DNA of 64,000 nucleotides from Pleodorina starrii (lineage: Eukaryota > Chlorophyta > Chlorophyceae > Chlamydomonadales > Volvocaceae). The stretch lies in NCBI GenBank assembly GCA_030267565.1, contig BRXU01000004.1:7456001-7520000 (forward strand), given 5' to 3'. Positions 48,301-58,861 of the stretch are shown here, one piece after another (the stretch's first letter is position 1; every line of letters starts with the position of its first letter). The notes below the pieces were generated by a model that did not search any database, was not told where the DNA came from, and worked only from the letters and a program-made list of their open reading frames with translations. Position numbers and translations under genes: made by a program.

Positions 48301-48657
48301 CCGCCCCTGGAGCGCCTGGGCAATGTGCCTGCGATGAGCGCCGCAATCGCCATGGCTTGGCGGCCCTCACCGCCGTCGCCGCCGCCAGAACCGCCCTCGC
48401 CGCCATCACCGCCGTCACCGCCGCCGCCACCGCCGCCGCGGCCCCCTTCTCCCTTGCCGCCAACACCACCGCCGCCGCCGCCGCGGCCCCCCAGCCCGCC
48501 GTCACCGCCACCGCCACCACCATCACCGCCGCCACAGCCTCCAGCCCCGCCGAAGGTGCTGTTTGCATCGGGCTCCGCTACGAGCTTACGGGCGGGAAGT
48601 CGGGGTTGGACAGTACTACTGGCGATATTGATCGCCCTGCTGCTCGCATCTCTGTGA
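42397..48657 (+). CDS. Secreted Pro-rich (hydroxyproline-rich) cell-wall glycoprotein with two tandem Cys modules
   Basis: Ten exons (42397-42695, 42907-42987, 43465-43545, 43688-43835, 44274-44414, 44863-45096, 45470-46258, 46667-46798, 47284-47547, 47767-48657) give 1019 aa. The ATG at 42397 begins a signal peptide (SVLVLLVVWLGALC core). An upstream GTG/ATG extension would bury it. Four exons then encode SPPPP/PPSP stretches typical of hydroxyproline-rich wall proteins. Next come two copies of a three-exon module with six conserved Cys (PFPC, AVC, xC, xCT, xC, xCT). Each starts VADAPFPCASVTLYGADF and contains ESGFVAVFRRYPLTRMWPGS. A PPSP linker follows each copy. The C-terminus is a short hydrophobic tail (WTVLLAILIALLLASL) after small residues, suggesting a GPI-anchor signal or membrane anchor. 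The architecture is pherophorin-like, but I do not firmly recognise the Cys module as the pherophorin domain. Confidence 0.85.
44277..44365 (+). repeat. Module exon copy 1, 89-bp identity tract
   Basis: These 89 bp are identical to 46670-46758, including third codon positions, in the first exon of each Cys module. Homology stops abruptly in both flanks. Confidence 0.9.
44663..44732 (+). repeat. Interstitial telomere-like tract (CCCTAAAA type)
   Basis: AACCCTAAAACCCTAAAACC with degenerate neighbours (CCCTAACA, CCCTAAAAAAA, CACCCTAAAACAACCCT). It lies in the intron 44415-44862 of the cell-wall gene and is the longest of the three such tracts in the window. Confidence 0.75.
45791..45908 (+). 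repeat. Module copy 1, 118-bp identity tract
   Basis: These 118 bp are identical to 48085-48202, encoding YPLTRMWPGSYSLTFSRHPN and onwards. Flanking parts of the same exons are clearly diverged, so the identity is patchy. Confidence 0.9.
46670..46758 (+). repeat. Module exon copy 2, 89-bp identity tract
   Basis: Partner of 44277-44365. It lies in the first exon of the second Cys module. Confidence 0.9.
48085..48202 (+). repeat. Module copy 2, 118-bp identity tract
   Basis: Partner of 45791-45908. It lies in the last exon of the cell-wall gene. Confidence 0.9.
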
Positions 48658-51327
48658 TTGTAGTCGGTGCGTGTTAATTGGCGGCTAAGCGTTCGGCTTC
48701 TCCGTATCGTTGGTACGTTGGTGTGGTTGGAGTGAGTATCTGGAGCGAGGGTGTGAGTGCGGCGGAGCGATGTGAACATGTGTATTCTATTCTACTATAC
48801 CGTAGGCGCAGCGAAGACAGGGGGCAATCTGCCTGGCAGAGGCGCACGCAAATAAAATCGGACGCACCGCAGAGTGTGTGAGACCTGCAGGCATGCAGGC
48901 TGTACAGTTCGCAATAAAGGGATGCCGTACCGCTGTCGTACGTGTGTACAAAGGGTCGCGCAGTCGATTGCAGGTGTGCGGATGGTAATTGGGCAATCAA
49001 CCGGCCGGCTGAGAGGTACAAAGCGATTGCAGCTGTGGCGCTATTGGAGGGCGGTGAGGTGTGTTTTGTACTTGTGAGCGCGTTGAGGCGCCGTACAACT
49101 CTCCACCACGTTTGGGGATATGCCAGATCGCGATCTCGGCGAGCACCTGCGCGGCATGTATATACGATATCATAGCGTGTATTCTGAAAATTTGAGGATG
49201 GGGCAGGCTTACGGGGACCGAATTTCATCAGTGTGGTTCATGCCCTGATAAGACTTTCCGAAACATGAAGAAGGGAAACATCCGGAAGGGTGCGTGTGTG
49301 CTCGCGGTATCTGCCGCGTGACCGCCATTCGGAGGGCCCCACGCTGTCGATGCAGGTCTGTGTGGTGCGGCAGTTGCAGGGTTGCTCAGTCGAGTGCCTG
49401 GTCGGTCAACTGTGAAGATGTGATCTGTCCTCGAAATTCGGATACAGGTCGGCAAACCGGCACACACCTCTCCGCCCCCAACGTTTGGCCAGCGAGGAGC
49501 ACCCGCGCGCACGCACGACAGGCCGCTGCCTTTTACAGCAAGTCCCAGCACAGTGAGCATTCCCCAAAAACAGCAACGCGAGCATTGTGATTCGCATCCA
49601 CCCCAAAGAACGCACATACACAACGGCAACAACCGGTAGGGACCGGTACGGCAGGTACTTTTTCGGCGGACACTTCTCCGAGCACATATCAACTAGAACA
49701 GAAAAGAACCGCAGGACAACCTGGTTCTTTTCCCAGCCACCAACAGAAACCAAATTTCTGTGGCGTCAATCTTTCAGCGCCACTCCGAGGAATCAATACG
49801 TAAAAGGGTCAGCAGCATGGTCAAAAGTAGGGTCGTTCAATAGCGCCGAAGACACACCAAATCGTAGCCCGCGACTGACCCGCGGACGACGCGCAGTGCC
49901 GAGCTGCCAACTCGCCGCCGAATGCCGCCGCCCAAGCAGGGGACGCGCCGCACCCCAACCGCACGCGCTCTGGCCTCCCTGCATCGCCTGCGTCCTCGAA
50001 GGGCAGAGCCCGAACAGAACAGAACCGAACAGAACAGCAGCACGTCGGTCCACCGCACCCACATCACGCCAAGCATCCTCAAGAGTCGAGACCTACGCCC
50101 GATATGCAAACTAAATCTGCACGTGCCCGAGAACATCATCCGTTGGTTGGCCCGTCCTGCCGCACACCCCGGCCGCAGCACGCCCGACAGGCAGACGCAG
50201 CGAGAGCGTGAGGTAGGGCGGCGGTAGGAGCCCGTCTCAAGCAAAGTCCAAGGTCACAAACCCAAAGCGGAAGCCGGACAGCAGCCGATGCGGCAGGAAA
50301 CGTTCTCTTATCGGGTGGGTTTTTCAACGACCTCATCGGGTCGCTTTCCAGTCCCGTCCAATCAGAACAACACAAGCGCACATCCGCTCCCTCCCCCGTC
50401 CACACAGCCTCTGGCTGGTACACACACCTTCCGCACAAGACAAGTCAGGCACGCACTGTACCGCAGGGCGCCCACCACATACAACCGCAGCGGGTAGCTC
50501 CTACCCCTGGGTCCGACGGACAACAAGACAAGAGGAAAGAAATGGGAGAGCCTTGGACGCTGGCCTCAGGAACGGTCAGAAATGTGCGTCGGCAGCAACC
50601 TGCCGTGCTGGCCCGCCGTATTCATCAAGTCGCGGGCCTTGCGACCAACCCAACCCGGCACCGCTCGTGCGCCCACACCTGCCCTGCAAGCGGATGGCCT
50701 TTTGCCGCTCGTCATTACGGCAGCAAGGCAACAAAACAGGTCCGCCGCGAGGCCCTCTGAACACCTCTGGCAGTACCCGGATCAACAGCACTCGGATGCT
50801 CGGGTGCTCACTCCCAACCGTTTGAACCGCCAAATGCCCGACAAAATGGTGTCTACTAAGAACGCGGCCTATTTTCCCAGTAAAGGCCTGGCAAGAACGT
50901 CAACGTCAGGAGCGCTGCGGTGCTCAAAACGGAACAAGCCCCCAGACAGTCCAACGACAGCGGCAGCGCTGCCGGCCTCCTCCTCCTCCCCAAGAGTCCT
51001 CACGGGTGGCAACCGCTGTGTATAAAACCCCGCAGCTGGCTTCGCGAACCGCGCAGCGCAGCGGACAGCAGGCCGTGTCTACACAGCGCGCGGCGAAAGA
51101 TGGACTGGACTGTCCAACCGACGGGTTACTCATGGCGGCTTAGCCGAGCACCAGCTGCCAGGGCTTGCGAAACGCCTCCGAGCTCCTCGTGCACTCAAAC
51201 CCGAAGCCCTCCCGAGGGGCATTGTTTCCTTGCCGAGGAACCAATGGTCCATCGTTTGCTTGGCGCCGCAAGGCGTCGCTAGACGCCGAGTGTGCGTTGC
51301 ACGTGCGGACGACAAAGAACAACTCCT
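48658..51327. other. Convergent intergenic region, cell-wall gene / SPX gene
   Basis: About 2.7 kb holding the two 3' UTRs. AATAAA words occur at 48850 and 48914. No exon chain or protein motif was found on either strand, and open frames here lack the codon bias of the flanking genes. A minus-strand TGTAA is listed separately. Confidence 0.55.
49533..49537 (-). terminator. Candidate TGTAA polyadenylation signal, SPX gene
   Basis: TTACA on the + strand (TGTAA on minus). It is the first such word I found downstream of the SPX stop, implying a long 3' UTR of about 1.8 kb. Weak, motif-only support. Confidence 0.25.
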
Positions 51328-54300
51328 TTACGGCTCCGCCGGCGGCGCATCCAACCGCGCTGCCTTGCCCTCCGGGCTCGGCAGGTCCGTGTCTGTGTCA
51401 GCCTCGGGTGCAGGGGTCTCGGCCTGCGTCAAGAGGCGAAAAGCCACAACAACACCGACGGCTCAGTGCCAAGCGCATGCCCGAGGCACCACGGCGGAGG
51501 CGAATGCACCGCTGCGGGGCTACGCAAGTGTCCCGGCGCGGGGGGGCGCCGCCACGCTCCAACCCGCCAGCTAGCGCAAGGGGCAATCGGGGCATACAGC
51601 CTAGGACTTAACAAATACCGTCTCTCCAAGATGTCCCAAGAGAAAAGCGCCTCACCTTCCGCTTGGCGGGAGGCTGCTGCTGCTGCTGTTGCTGCTCCAC
51701 CTCCGCCGTGAGGACCGTGGAGGGCGTGATAGCGTTCTTCCGCAGATTGGCCCAGGTCTCCAGCGCGTGCATGGTGCTCCTGCAGCCAGCCAGGACCCGG
51801 GGAGCCGGCCCGTGAGTCGAGCAACGAGCAAGGGCCCACAGGCAACAGCACTGGGGTGCCGAACCACGCAGTGACGGGCGAAGCAAACGAGATTTGGCGA
51901 ACTTGTGAGCCATCGGACCATGCAGCAGCCCGCCATTGCTCTCGCTTAGGAGTGCCTGTGAACGAGTGACCCATGGGACACTCGCGCCACTCACCCGACC
52001 AGCGGCTCCGCGCGAGCGCCGACATCCCCGTGTGTGCCCTCCCGGTCCACCGCAAACGTCAGCGTCGAGACCTCCGACGCCGACGTCCCCCCCCGGCCCG
52101 ACGGCGCCGCCGCTGCTGCCGTCGTGCTGCGCCCGGGAGGCCCCTGCCCGAAGGAAGACCCGCCCGGCAGGTTCGATTGCTCGTCGACCGAGGGACCCGC
52201 CGAGGCCGCGGTCGGCGCCGCAGCTGCTGCGGCGCCGGCGGCCGCCGGTCGGGCCCCAGGAGCCGCTCCCACTCCTCCCGCTGCTACCCCAGTCGCCAGC
52301 ACGGCGCCGCCGCCTCCGGGGCTGAGCTGCGTGGTTGCCACGACCAGCTCCTCTGCACGCTTGGCCAGCCGGCTCATAATTGTGGTCGAGGAGAAGGGCT
52401 GCCGGAGGAGAGTGGAGAGAGGGACGAGCCAGATTACCGTAGCACGTTCGTTCGTAAAGCCATGGTCATGCTCTCATGCAGCAACTGCATATGTGCGCGT
52501 CCAATTGTCTTAAATATAGTCCCAGTTGTCTCACTTCGTCGAGGCAGCGGGATGTTGGCGCGCAGGGTTGGCACGCACCCCGTTCCCCCGTCAGAGCATC
52601 CATGCGAGACAGGTTTGCGCGGCACACCTGTCTGCCTGTCTGTCCATCCGTCCGGCCAGCCTGGCCCCTCTGATCCAGAAAGCCTAACCCCGGATCTGGA
52701 CCCCTCCGCACAGCCGAACCCCAATTAGCGCATCGAGTCACCCAACCAGCCAACTGTCGAACCTGCTGCAGGACGTTGGCGAGGTAGGGCGCCCGCAGCA
52801 GCACCCCCGTCCGCTTATCATGCTTCTTGAGGATCTTGACCACCGCCGCGTAATTGAGCAGGCTCCAGTGCAGCAGCAGTACCATCTCCCCGTGGAACTG
52901 CACCAGCCGGGATTTGACCGCCTGCAGCGCCGCAATGTGCGGCGCAGCGGAGCCCTGGTGGTGATGATGGTGGTGGTGGTGGTGGCCGCCTGCTTGCTGC
53001 TGCGGCCCCCCCTCGGGCTGCTGCTGCTGCAGGCCTGCAGACGACGGCGGCGTTGCTTGCCCCGGGTCTGCGTCTGGCATGGACGCCGGTTCGCCCGGCG
53101 GCGAATCGAAGAGCGATTCTGCCTCAGGCTGGCGCTGCGGCTGCACGGCTGCGGCTGCGGCAGGGGCAGCCGCGACCGCGGGCATTGCCGTGGCCGCCCC
53201 AGCCGAGGCTGCCACGTGTAGGTCATGCAGGTCGTGGTCCTGGTCCGATACGATGGTGGCGGCGTTGGTGAGGGCAGCGGGCAGGTGAAGCCCGGCCGCA
53301 GCTGCCGCGGCTGCGAGCTCGTCGCAGAGGGCCTGTGTCCGGGAGGCGTCGGGGGGTGCAGCGGGTCGTATTCGGGTCGCATTCAAAGCGATGTTCATGG
53401 CTCGTGTAACGATGCAGAAGCCGCAGCGCAGCGTCCCGCCCCCCCGCGTCTTCGCCAGAAGCGTGCAGCAGCTGAGTCCGGCGGCTGTACACTTTACCGA
53501 GATCGCTAAGTCCGTTTCAAGCGACTGCTGACGAAGTCGTTTCTGCGCGAACAAATACCGCAAGCCCTGCTTCCCGCGAAACCAGGTCATCCGCACCTGA
53601 ATACGAATGACCGCCTCCTCTTCCTTTTCAATGAAGTAGCGGTTGAACCGGGCCAGGTCCTGCGCGTGAAGGTATGAAAACACAACAGTTGGGCAAGGTT
53701 TGCTTGGACACTGAACCCAGCACCTCTCAGGAATCCGGCAGCCTCCGACGACGACTTCGGCACTCATGCAGGTCATGCTCCCCCAATGGCTCACCCGGGC
53801 CAAACCCAGAGCGGCCTAGAGGCAACAACCTCTCGGCCCGCATATTGCAACTCTCCTGACAGCCTCAATGCCGTTCTATCTTGTCATACGCCCGCCGTCG
53901 GTTCTCGAGTCGGTGGCGCCCGTACCTCGTTCAAGGTGGTGATGAAGGCCAGCTCCTCCGGGGACAGAACCGTCGCAGTCACCGACGCCTGACGTGCGTA
54001 GGGGACAGACCGGCAGCAGAACCCGTCACATTTCTTAAAGACCTGGACTGAACTGAACGCTTGGTGGGGCCGCAGCTTCCCCCGGGAATGCTCATCCGTT
54101 TGTTACCGCGCCCGACAGGCATCAATTTTGTCCGGCCGCAGCACCTACCCCTGTGCTGCCACTGCCGGTGTTGCTTCCATCCGGAGAAACGCTTGCTTGC
54201 TTCTCGTTGCCGACAGCGGCATCTGCGTGAACCCAGTCAGTGGTGGCCTCTGAGGTGAGGAGCGCCAGATTGGAAAGGATGAGCGACACGCGGATGGCGA

Positions 54301-54703
54301 CAGGCGTCCGCAAAACGTACCTTTGCTGACCGGTATCAACTTGATCTGTTTCTTGAGCTCTTTATAACGCAGAAAGAGATCATGCATCTCCTCCGGCATG
54401 TTCTCCGAAGACACCTTCAAAACCTTGCCAAACTGCGGGGAAGGGAGCGAGGGGGGCGGGCGGCGGGGGCGGGGGAGACGAGGGAGGGATTTAATGGAGG
54501 GGTTTAAGTCGAGGGAGGGGCCGCCGACCGTCGTAAGGGTCACAGCAGCAGGTCAATGGATTGCAGCGCATGCATGTTAGATTGATTCCGGAAAGCGAGT
54601 GTCAGCAAGCAACGAGCACGTGCGCGATAAGTCGACTGGAGCAGAACATAACACGCTGCGGCCAAGCAGAAAGCGCTTAAGGAAGACGTCATCTCACCTT
54701 CAT
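51328..54703 (-). CDS. SPX-domain protein (inositol pyrophosphate / phosphate sensing)
   Basis: Nine exons (54698-54703, 54321-54433, 54150-54249, 53926-53988, 53597-53659, 52763-53332, 51995-52398, 51656-51779, 51328-51423) join in phase to 512 aa. The first coding exon is only ATGAAG, supplying the canonical MK of MKFGKVLKVSSENMPEEMHD. SPX helices follow: LFLRYKELKKQIKLIPVSK, LSPEELAFITTLNEDLARFN, RYFIEKEEEAVIRIQ, and KSRLVQFHGEMVLLLHWSLL with NYAAVVKILKKHDKRTG. SPX domains bind inositol pyrophosphates through the basic residues of the N-terminus and the KILKKHDK helix to report cell phosphate status. Between the core helices is an insert of about 130 residues with nine consecutive His and Gln/Ala runs. 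After the domain comes a low-complexity tail ending in an acidic/Pro segment (AETPAPEADTDTDLPSPEGK). No RING, EXS, MFS or VTC domain follows, so it is a stand-alone SPX protein, possibly a regulator of a phosphate-response factor. Confidence 0.88.
53333..53596 (-). other. Stop-free, in-frame 264-nt intron (exitron-like) in SPX gene
   Basis: The intron is bounded by CAG|GTGCGG and GGACACAG|GCC, has a pyrimidine-rich 3' part, and is 88 codons long with no stop in frame. Splicing joins EEEAVIRIQ to ALCDELAAA. Retention would insert 88 residues into the SPX core without shifting the frame. Confidence 0.6.
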
Positions 54704-56454
54704 CCTGTACAACTTCAATAACTGGAGATAATCTCTTAAGAGAGGAGACCACTAAGTGTAGTAGGCAAGGGCAAATTCCACGGACTGCAAGAACGGCATA
54801 ACCACGGTGAAGGTGCAGTTCCGGTTGTTTGCATGCAATCGAGAAGTTTTCCATGACAGTAAATGCGTCTTCACTTGGCGTGATGGAAACGCACAAGATG
54901 ACAAACACACTTGTTTTGGGGGGGATGTTCCTCCCCCGATTTTTCTCTGAAAAATCCGCCGACGCCGCCCGTACCTGATCCGTTCTATTTGTCAAGCATG
55001 TGCAATTAGGCCCATCTACGGCTGTAATGTAGTAGACAGTGTTGGAGTCGTTGGCCGGTCCACAACGCCCCGGCAAGGAGAGCGAGTGCGTTACTCAAGC
55101 CTTTTGCTGAGTACCAGACGCTTCAAGCAAGGCCCTGGTTTATGTGGTATTCCATGTCAGGAATCATTTTGGGCGCTGGATATGCTCCGAGTCGTGTTAT
55201 GGGATCAAAGCCTGTGGTCGCTCCTCTGCGCTATCAGGCGACACGGCAAGAAATGTCTACAATTCAGGAGTGATACTGTGCATATGCCGTCAACGTCGCC
55301 TATGTGCCGCCGAAACGACCGGAAACAACAGAATTTACGGCACTACTCAGCGGAATCTTCGGTTGTGATATTCCGCCATTCTGTCGCTCGGCCGTTTCAA
55401 GACCTTGCCGTCCCTTGCTTAGAGAGGGGCCTAAGATATACAGAAAAACGTCTCGAACACAGAATTCGGCGCGACTGGTGTCGAAAACAGGGTCGAACGC
55501 TCGAACCTGCGGCAGGACGTTGGTTTTGGGGACGAATTGACCCAACCCCGAGCCCATTGTGCGATGGTTTGCCTGCGATGAGGACTGCAATAACCCAGAC
55601 AGATAAAACCTGTGCAGTGCTTCAGTCTGGCGATTGCCCCGGTAGTACGGCGGCGTCCACACCGTCCAGCTTCTCGAGGAGAGCTTAGGGCGTCATCTTG
55701 CAGGGCTAGTGCAGATTCCGGTCAAGACATGTCATGCACACTGCCCAGGACTGCTGCTACCAGCGGAAAGGAACCTCTGGGCAAGATGCCTGCACCTGGC
55801 GCAGGGGCTGGTGGATGGGACGTAAGGCCTCCATCCGTCTCGTACATGATTTGTGTGCCTCCTCCTTAACGGAAGTCCGTTGTAGGGGGACACAAAGACA
55901 TGTAAATACCTATCGTCTATTGCCGTCTGCAAACCAGTCAGGACTTAACGCGGCGAGTCTTGAGTTAGGCCGCAGGCCTTCCGAAGTCGGTTGGGTGACG
56001 TGCGGGGCAACGAAAGACGCTGTCTACACAGCACGTCATGCTCGAGCGCAGACCCTCCCGCGAGCTTTCCTCAAAGGCGTCATGCAGCCGTGTGCCAGGC
56101 ACGTCCGGGGCGATCCCAGCTGTTCCTTGGCCGCAGCTGCCCTCTGCCCGCCGCGTATCGCGACGCTCCTAACATCAAGCCACACCTCAACACGATAAAC
56201 ACGAAGACACATCCCATGCGGTAAACACTCTAAAATCTGGAAACACATTAACACGCAACAAACACATAAACCCCGATCGCGAAAATCCTGCAGCTGCGCG
56301 ACGTGACCTGCCGTACTGTAATCACGACGACGACTCCCGACTTCCACCAAAGACGAGCGGCATCGAAGCGTGCCAGCGCGCATCTGTCCTTTGCAAATCA
56401 CGATGATGCCTCTGGTGTCGGCGTAGAAGCTTAGCAGACAGCACGCGGGCGCGC
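54704..56454. other. Intergenic region, SPX 5' side / RS-protein 3' side
   Basis: About 1.75 kb between two minus-strand genes. It should contain the SPX promoter and the 3' UTR of the RS-rich gene. Base composition is noticeably AT-richer than the exons. A 200-codon + strand open frame at 55086-55688 has Cys/Arg-rich random-looking composition and unbiased codon use, so it is not called. No RNA gene or repeat was recognised. Confidence 0.5.
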
Positions 56455-58826
56455 TCACTCGTCGACGGCGGGCTCGTTCGAAGCCTGCAGGCAAGGGATG
56501 GGGGGGGAGGGCGAAGCTACAACTCCTGCCGGAACCACCACCACTCCACCAGGGAAGGTCTAGGAGGGGCACCACACTCCACACACCGCACCGCACAGAC
56601 AACGGACACTGCCGGTGGGCGACGGGCGTCGCTTTCCCGCCCTGCCAGCAGCCCGCTGCAAGCCCAGGCTGCTGCTCCCTGAACCTTATGGCGTAATACG
56701 GTACCATAGCAGTGCATTCGGTGCGTTCGGTCGCGACGCAGAACCGCATCCCAGAAACACGCCTCATGTGTATCGAAGGGCCTGTGCCTGTGCAACGGCA
56801 TTTCCCCGGGCACGCATCTGGTCATGCAGCTGGCTCTGCCCTGTCAAGCGCACGCACGACACCTTTTCTCTGGCGTCTCGATAGACACCCACACGCACAC
56901 ACACATATGAGCGGTACCATACCTGCTGCTGGTTGAGGCTCAGGAGCGCGCTCTCGAGCAGTCGAATGTGGTCGGGTGCCAGGCGGCCGAAGAGCTCCTC
57001 CAGGGACAAAGACGACTCCGCGCCAGCAGTTGAAGGTGCGGGGGCGGCATCCGCCACCTCCACCTCAGCCCCATCGCCAGGCGCTGCCCCAGCCACAACG
57101 GCAGCTGCCGGCGCCTCCCACATACCCACTGGCCAGGCAGCGTCGGCCTCCGCCGCCTCAAGGGCTCCTCCCTCGCGATGGCTGGCGTGCAGCTCCTCCT
57201 CCGATGACTGCCCCTGCTGCCGCGGTTGCTGCTGCTCCCGCAACGCCTCCTGCTTCTGAAACTGCACCTGCGTTTCCTGCGGCTGGGGCTGTTGCCGCCC
57301 CAGCCCCAACTCCTGCGGATGCTGTTGCCGCGACTCCTGTGGCTGCGGCGGCTGCTCCTGTCCTTGTAGATGCGGGGCGCCCCGCGAGTCTGATTCGACA
57401 GCGGCGGCGCCATTTTCGCCAGCGCCAGCGGCCGGCGAGGTCGCAGCGGCAGCGAGTTCGGCTGGCGCCTCGGCAGTCGCCTCCGCCTGCACTGCGGGAG
57501 CCATGGCGGACATGTCCTGGAGAAAGTGGTAGCCAGGCTGCCCTGCTACAGCACTGTTGGCGCCGCCGGTGGCAGCCTCCAGGACTGGCATGCAGCCCCT
57601 CACTGGCTTGGGCACCAGCTCGTAGGCCTCCTCGCTCGACGGCGCGAGCTGCGGCGCACCGCCCCCGCCTCCACACCCACCGGCCGTCTGCGGCAGCGCC
57701 ACCGGCGGAACTGCCAGCCCTGCCATGCCCACCTCACCGCTGCTGCCCGCGGAGGGCGTGCAACTCCGGGCGGCCGCGGCCGTGGCCGCGGTGGTGGCGG
57801 CGGTCCCTGCTGCCGCCGCCGCCGCCGCGGCGCTGTCGTTCTGGCCGCTGTTGGCATAGTGCTGCTCCTGGCTCGCGGTGCCTGCGGCGCCGCCAGCTCT
57901 GCCTGGAGCGCCGCTGCCGCCTACGGAGGCCCGTGATCCCTGCCCGGGGCCGCTTGAGGGCGACACGGAGCCGCTGCGGGAGCCGTGCAGCGGGGTGGGC
58001 GATACGCGGCGCTCGAGCGGCGGTGGGCCCCCCGCGTAGCGAGCCGGAGACCGGGAAGTCCGGCGGGGCCGACGGTCCGAGTCGCCAGGCGAGTCGGAGC
58101 GGCGCCTGGAGGGAGCTCCCGGGCGCGGACCGGCGGGCGGCGCGTGGCCGACGTCTTGACTCCGCCGCTCATTGCTCCCATCCCGGCCTCGCTCCCGGTC
58201 CCGGTCCCCGTCCCGGCCTCGGTCTCGGTCCCCGTCCCGGCCTCGTTCTCGCGCCTGCTCTCTGTCTTGCCCTCGCTCTCGCTCTCGCCAGTCCAGCTGC
58301 CGCTCCCGCAGCTTCGCCCCGCTCGCTGACGGCAGCGGCGCTGGTGCCGGCCGCTCTCTGCTGGGGCCTGCCGACGGCAGCGGCAGCGACCCCACCGAGG
58401 GCGGCCTGGATCGATCTGCGTCCCTGTGGCGGTCGCACTCGAGCTTCGCACGCTCGCGCCTCCTCGCTGCTCCGAAGTCGTCTGGACCCACCGGCCGGCG
58501 GCCCCGTTCCACCGGGGACCGCGATCTGGAGCGCGAGCGGCTGCGGCTGCTCCGGGGACGGTCCCGCGGTCGACCGCCATCGGAGCACCGGCCGCCGCCA
58601 CTGCCGCCGCTGCCGCTACCACTGCCGCCGCTGCCACAGCCGCCGCTGCCGCTGCCGCCGCCACGCTCGAGCCTGCGAGCAGCGTCGCCGTTGGCCGTGG
58701 ATGGGTCGCGGCCGCCGTCGCCGTCCTGTCGGTTCCTCCTGTGGTACAGCGTCAAGAGGGTAGAGGCGCACATCTTAAGATGAAAAGCGTGGCTTGTGCG
58801 GCCGTGCTAGCCAATGCTCAACAGGT

Positions 58827-58861
<35 letters not shown>

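Noticed and set aside
49228..50438. Several 60-150-codon frames in the cell-wall/SPX gap
   Set aside because: They overlap on both strands, lack coding bias and motifs, and fit a long 3' UTR or intergenic DNA better.
55086..55688. 200-codon + strand frame upstream of the SPX gene
   Set aside because: It has no recognisable motif, random-looking Cys/Arg composition, no GC third-position bias and no supporting exons.
56976..58763. 595-codon + strand frame
   Set aside because: It is the antisense of the RS-rich exon 56923-58738. Its Arg/Pro composition comes from complementing Ser/Ala/Gly-rich codons.
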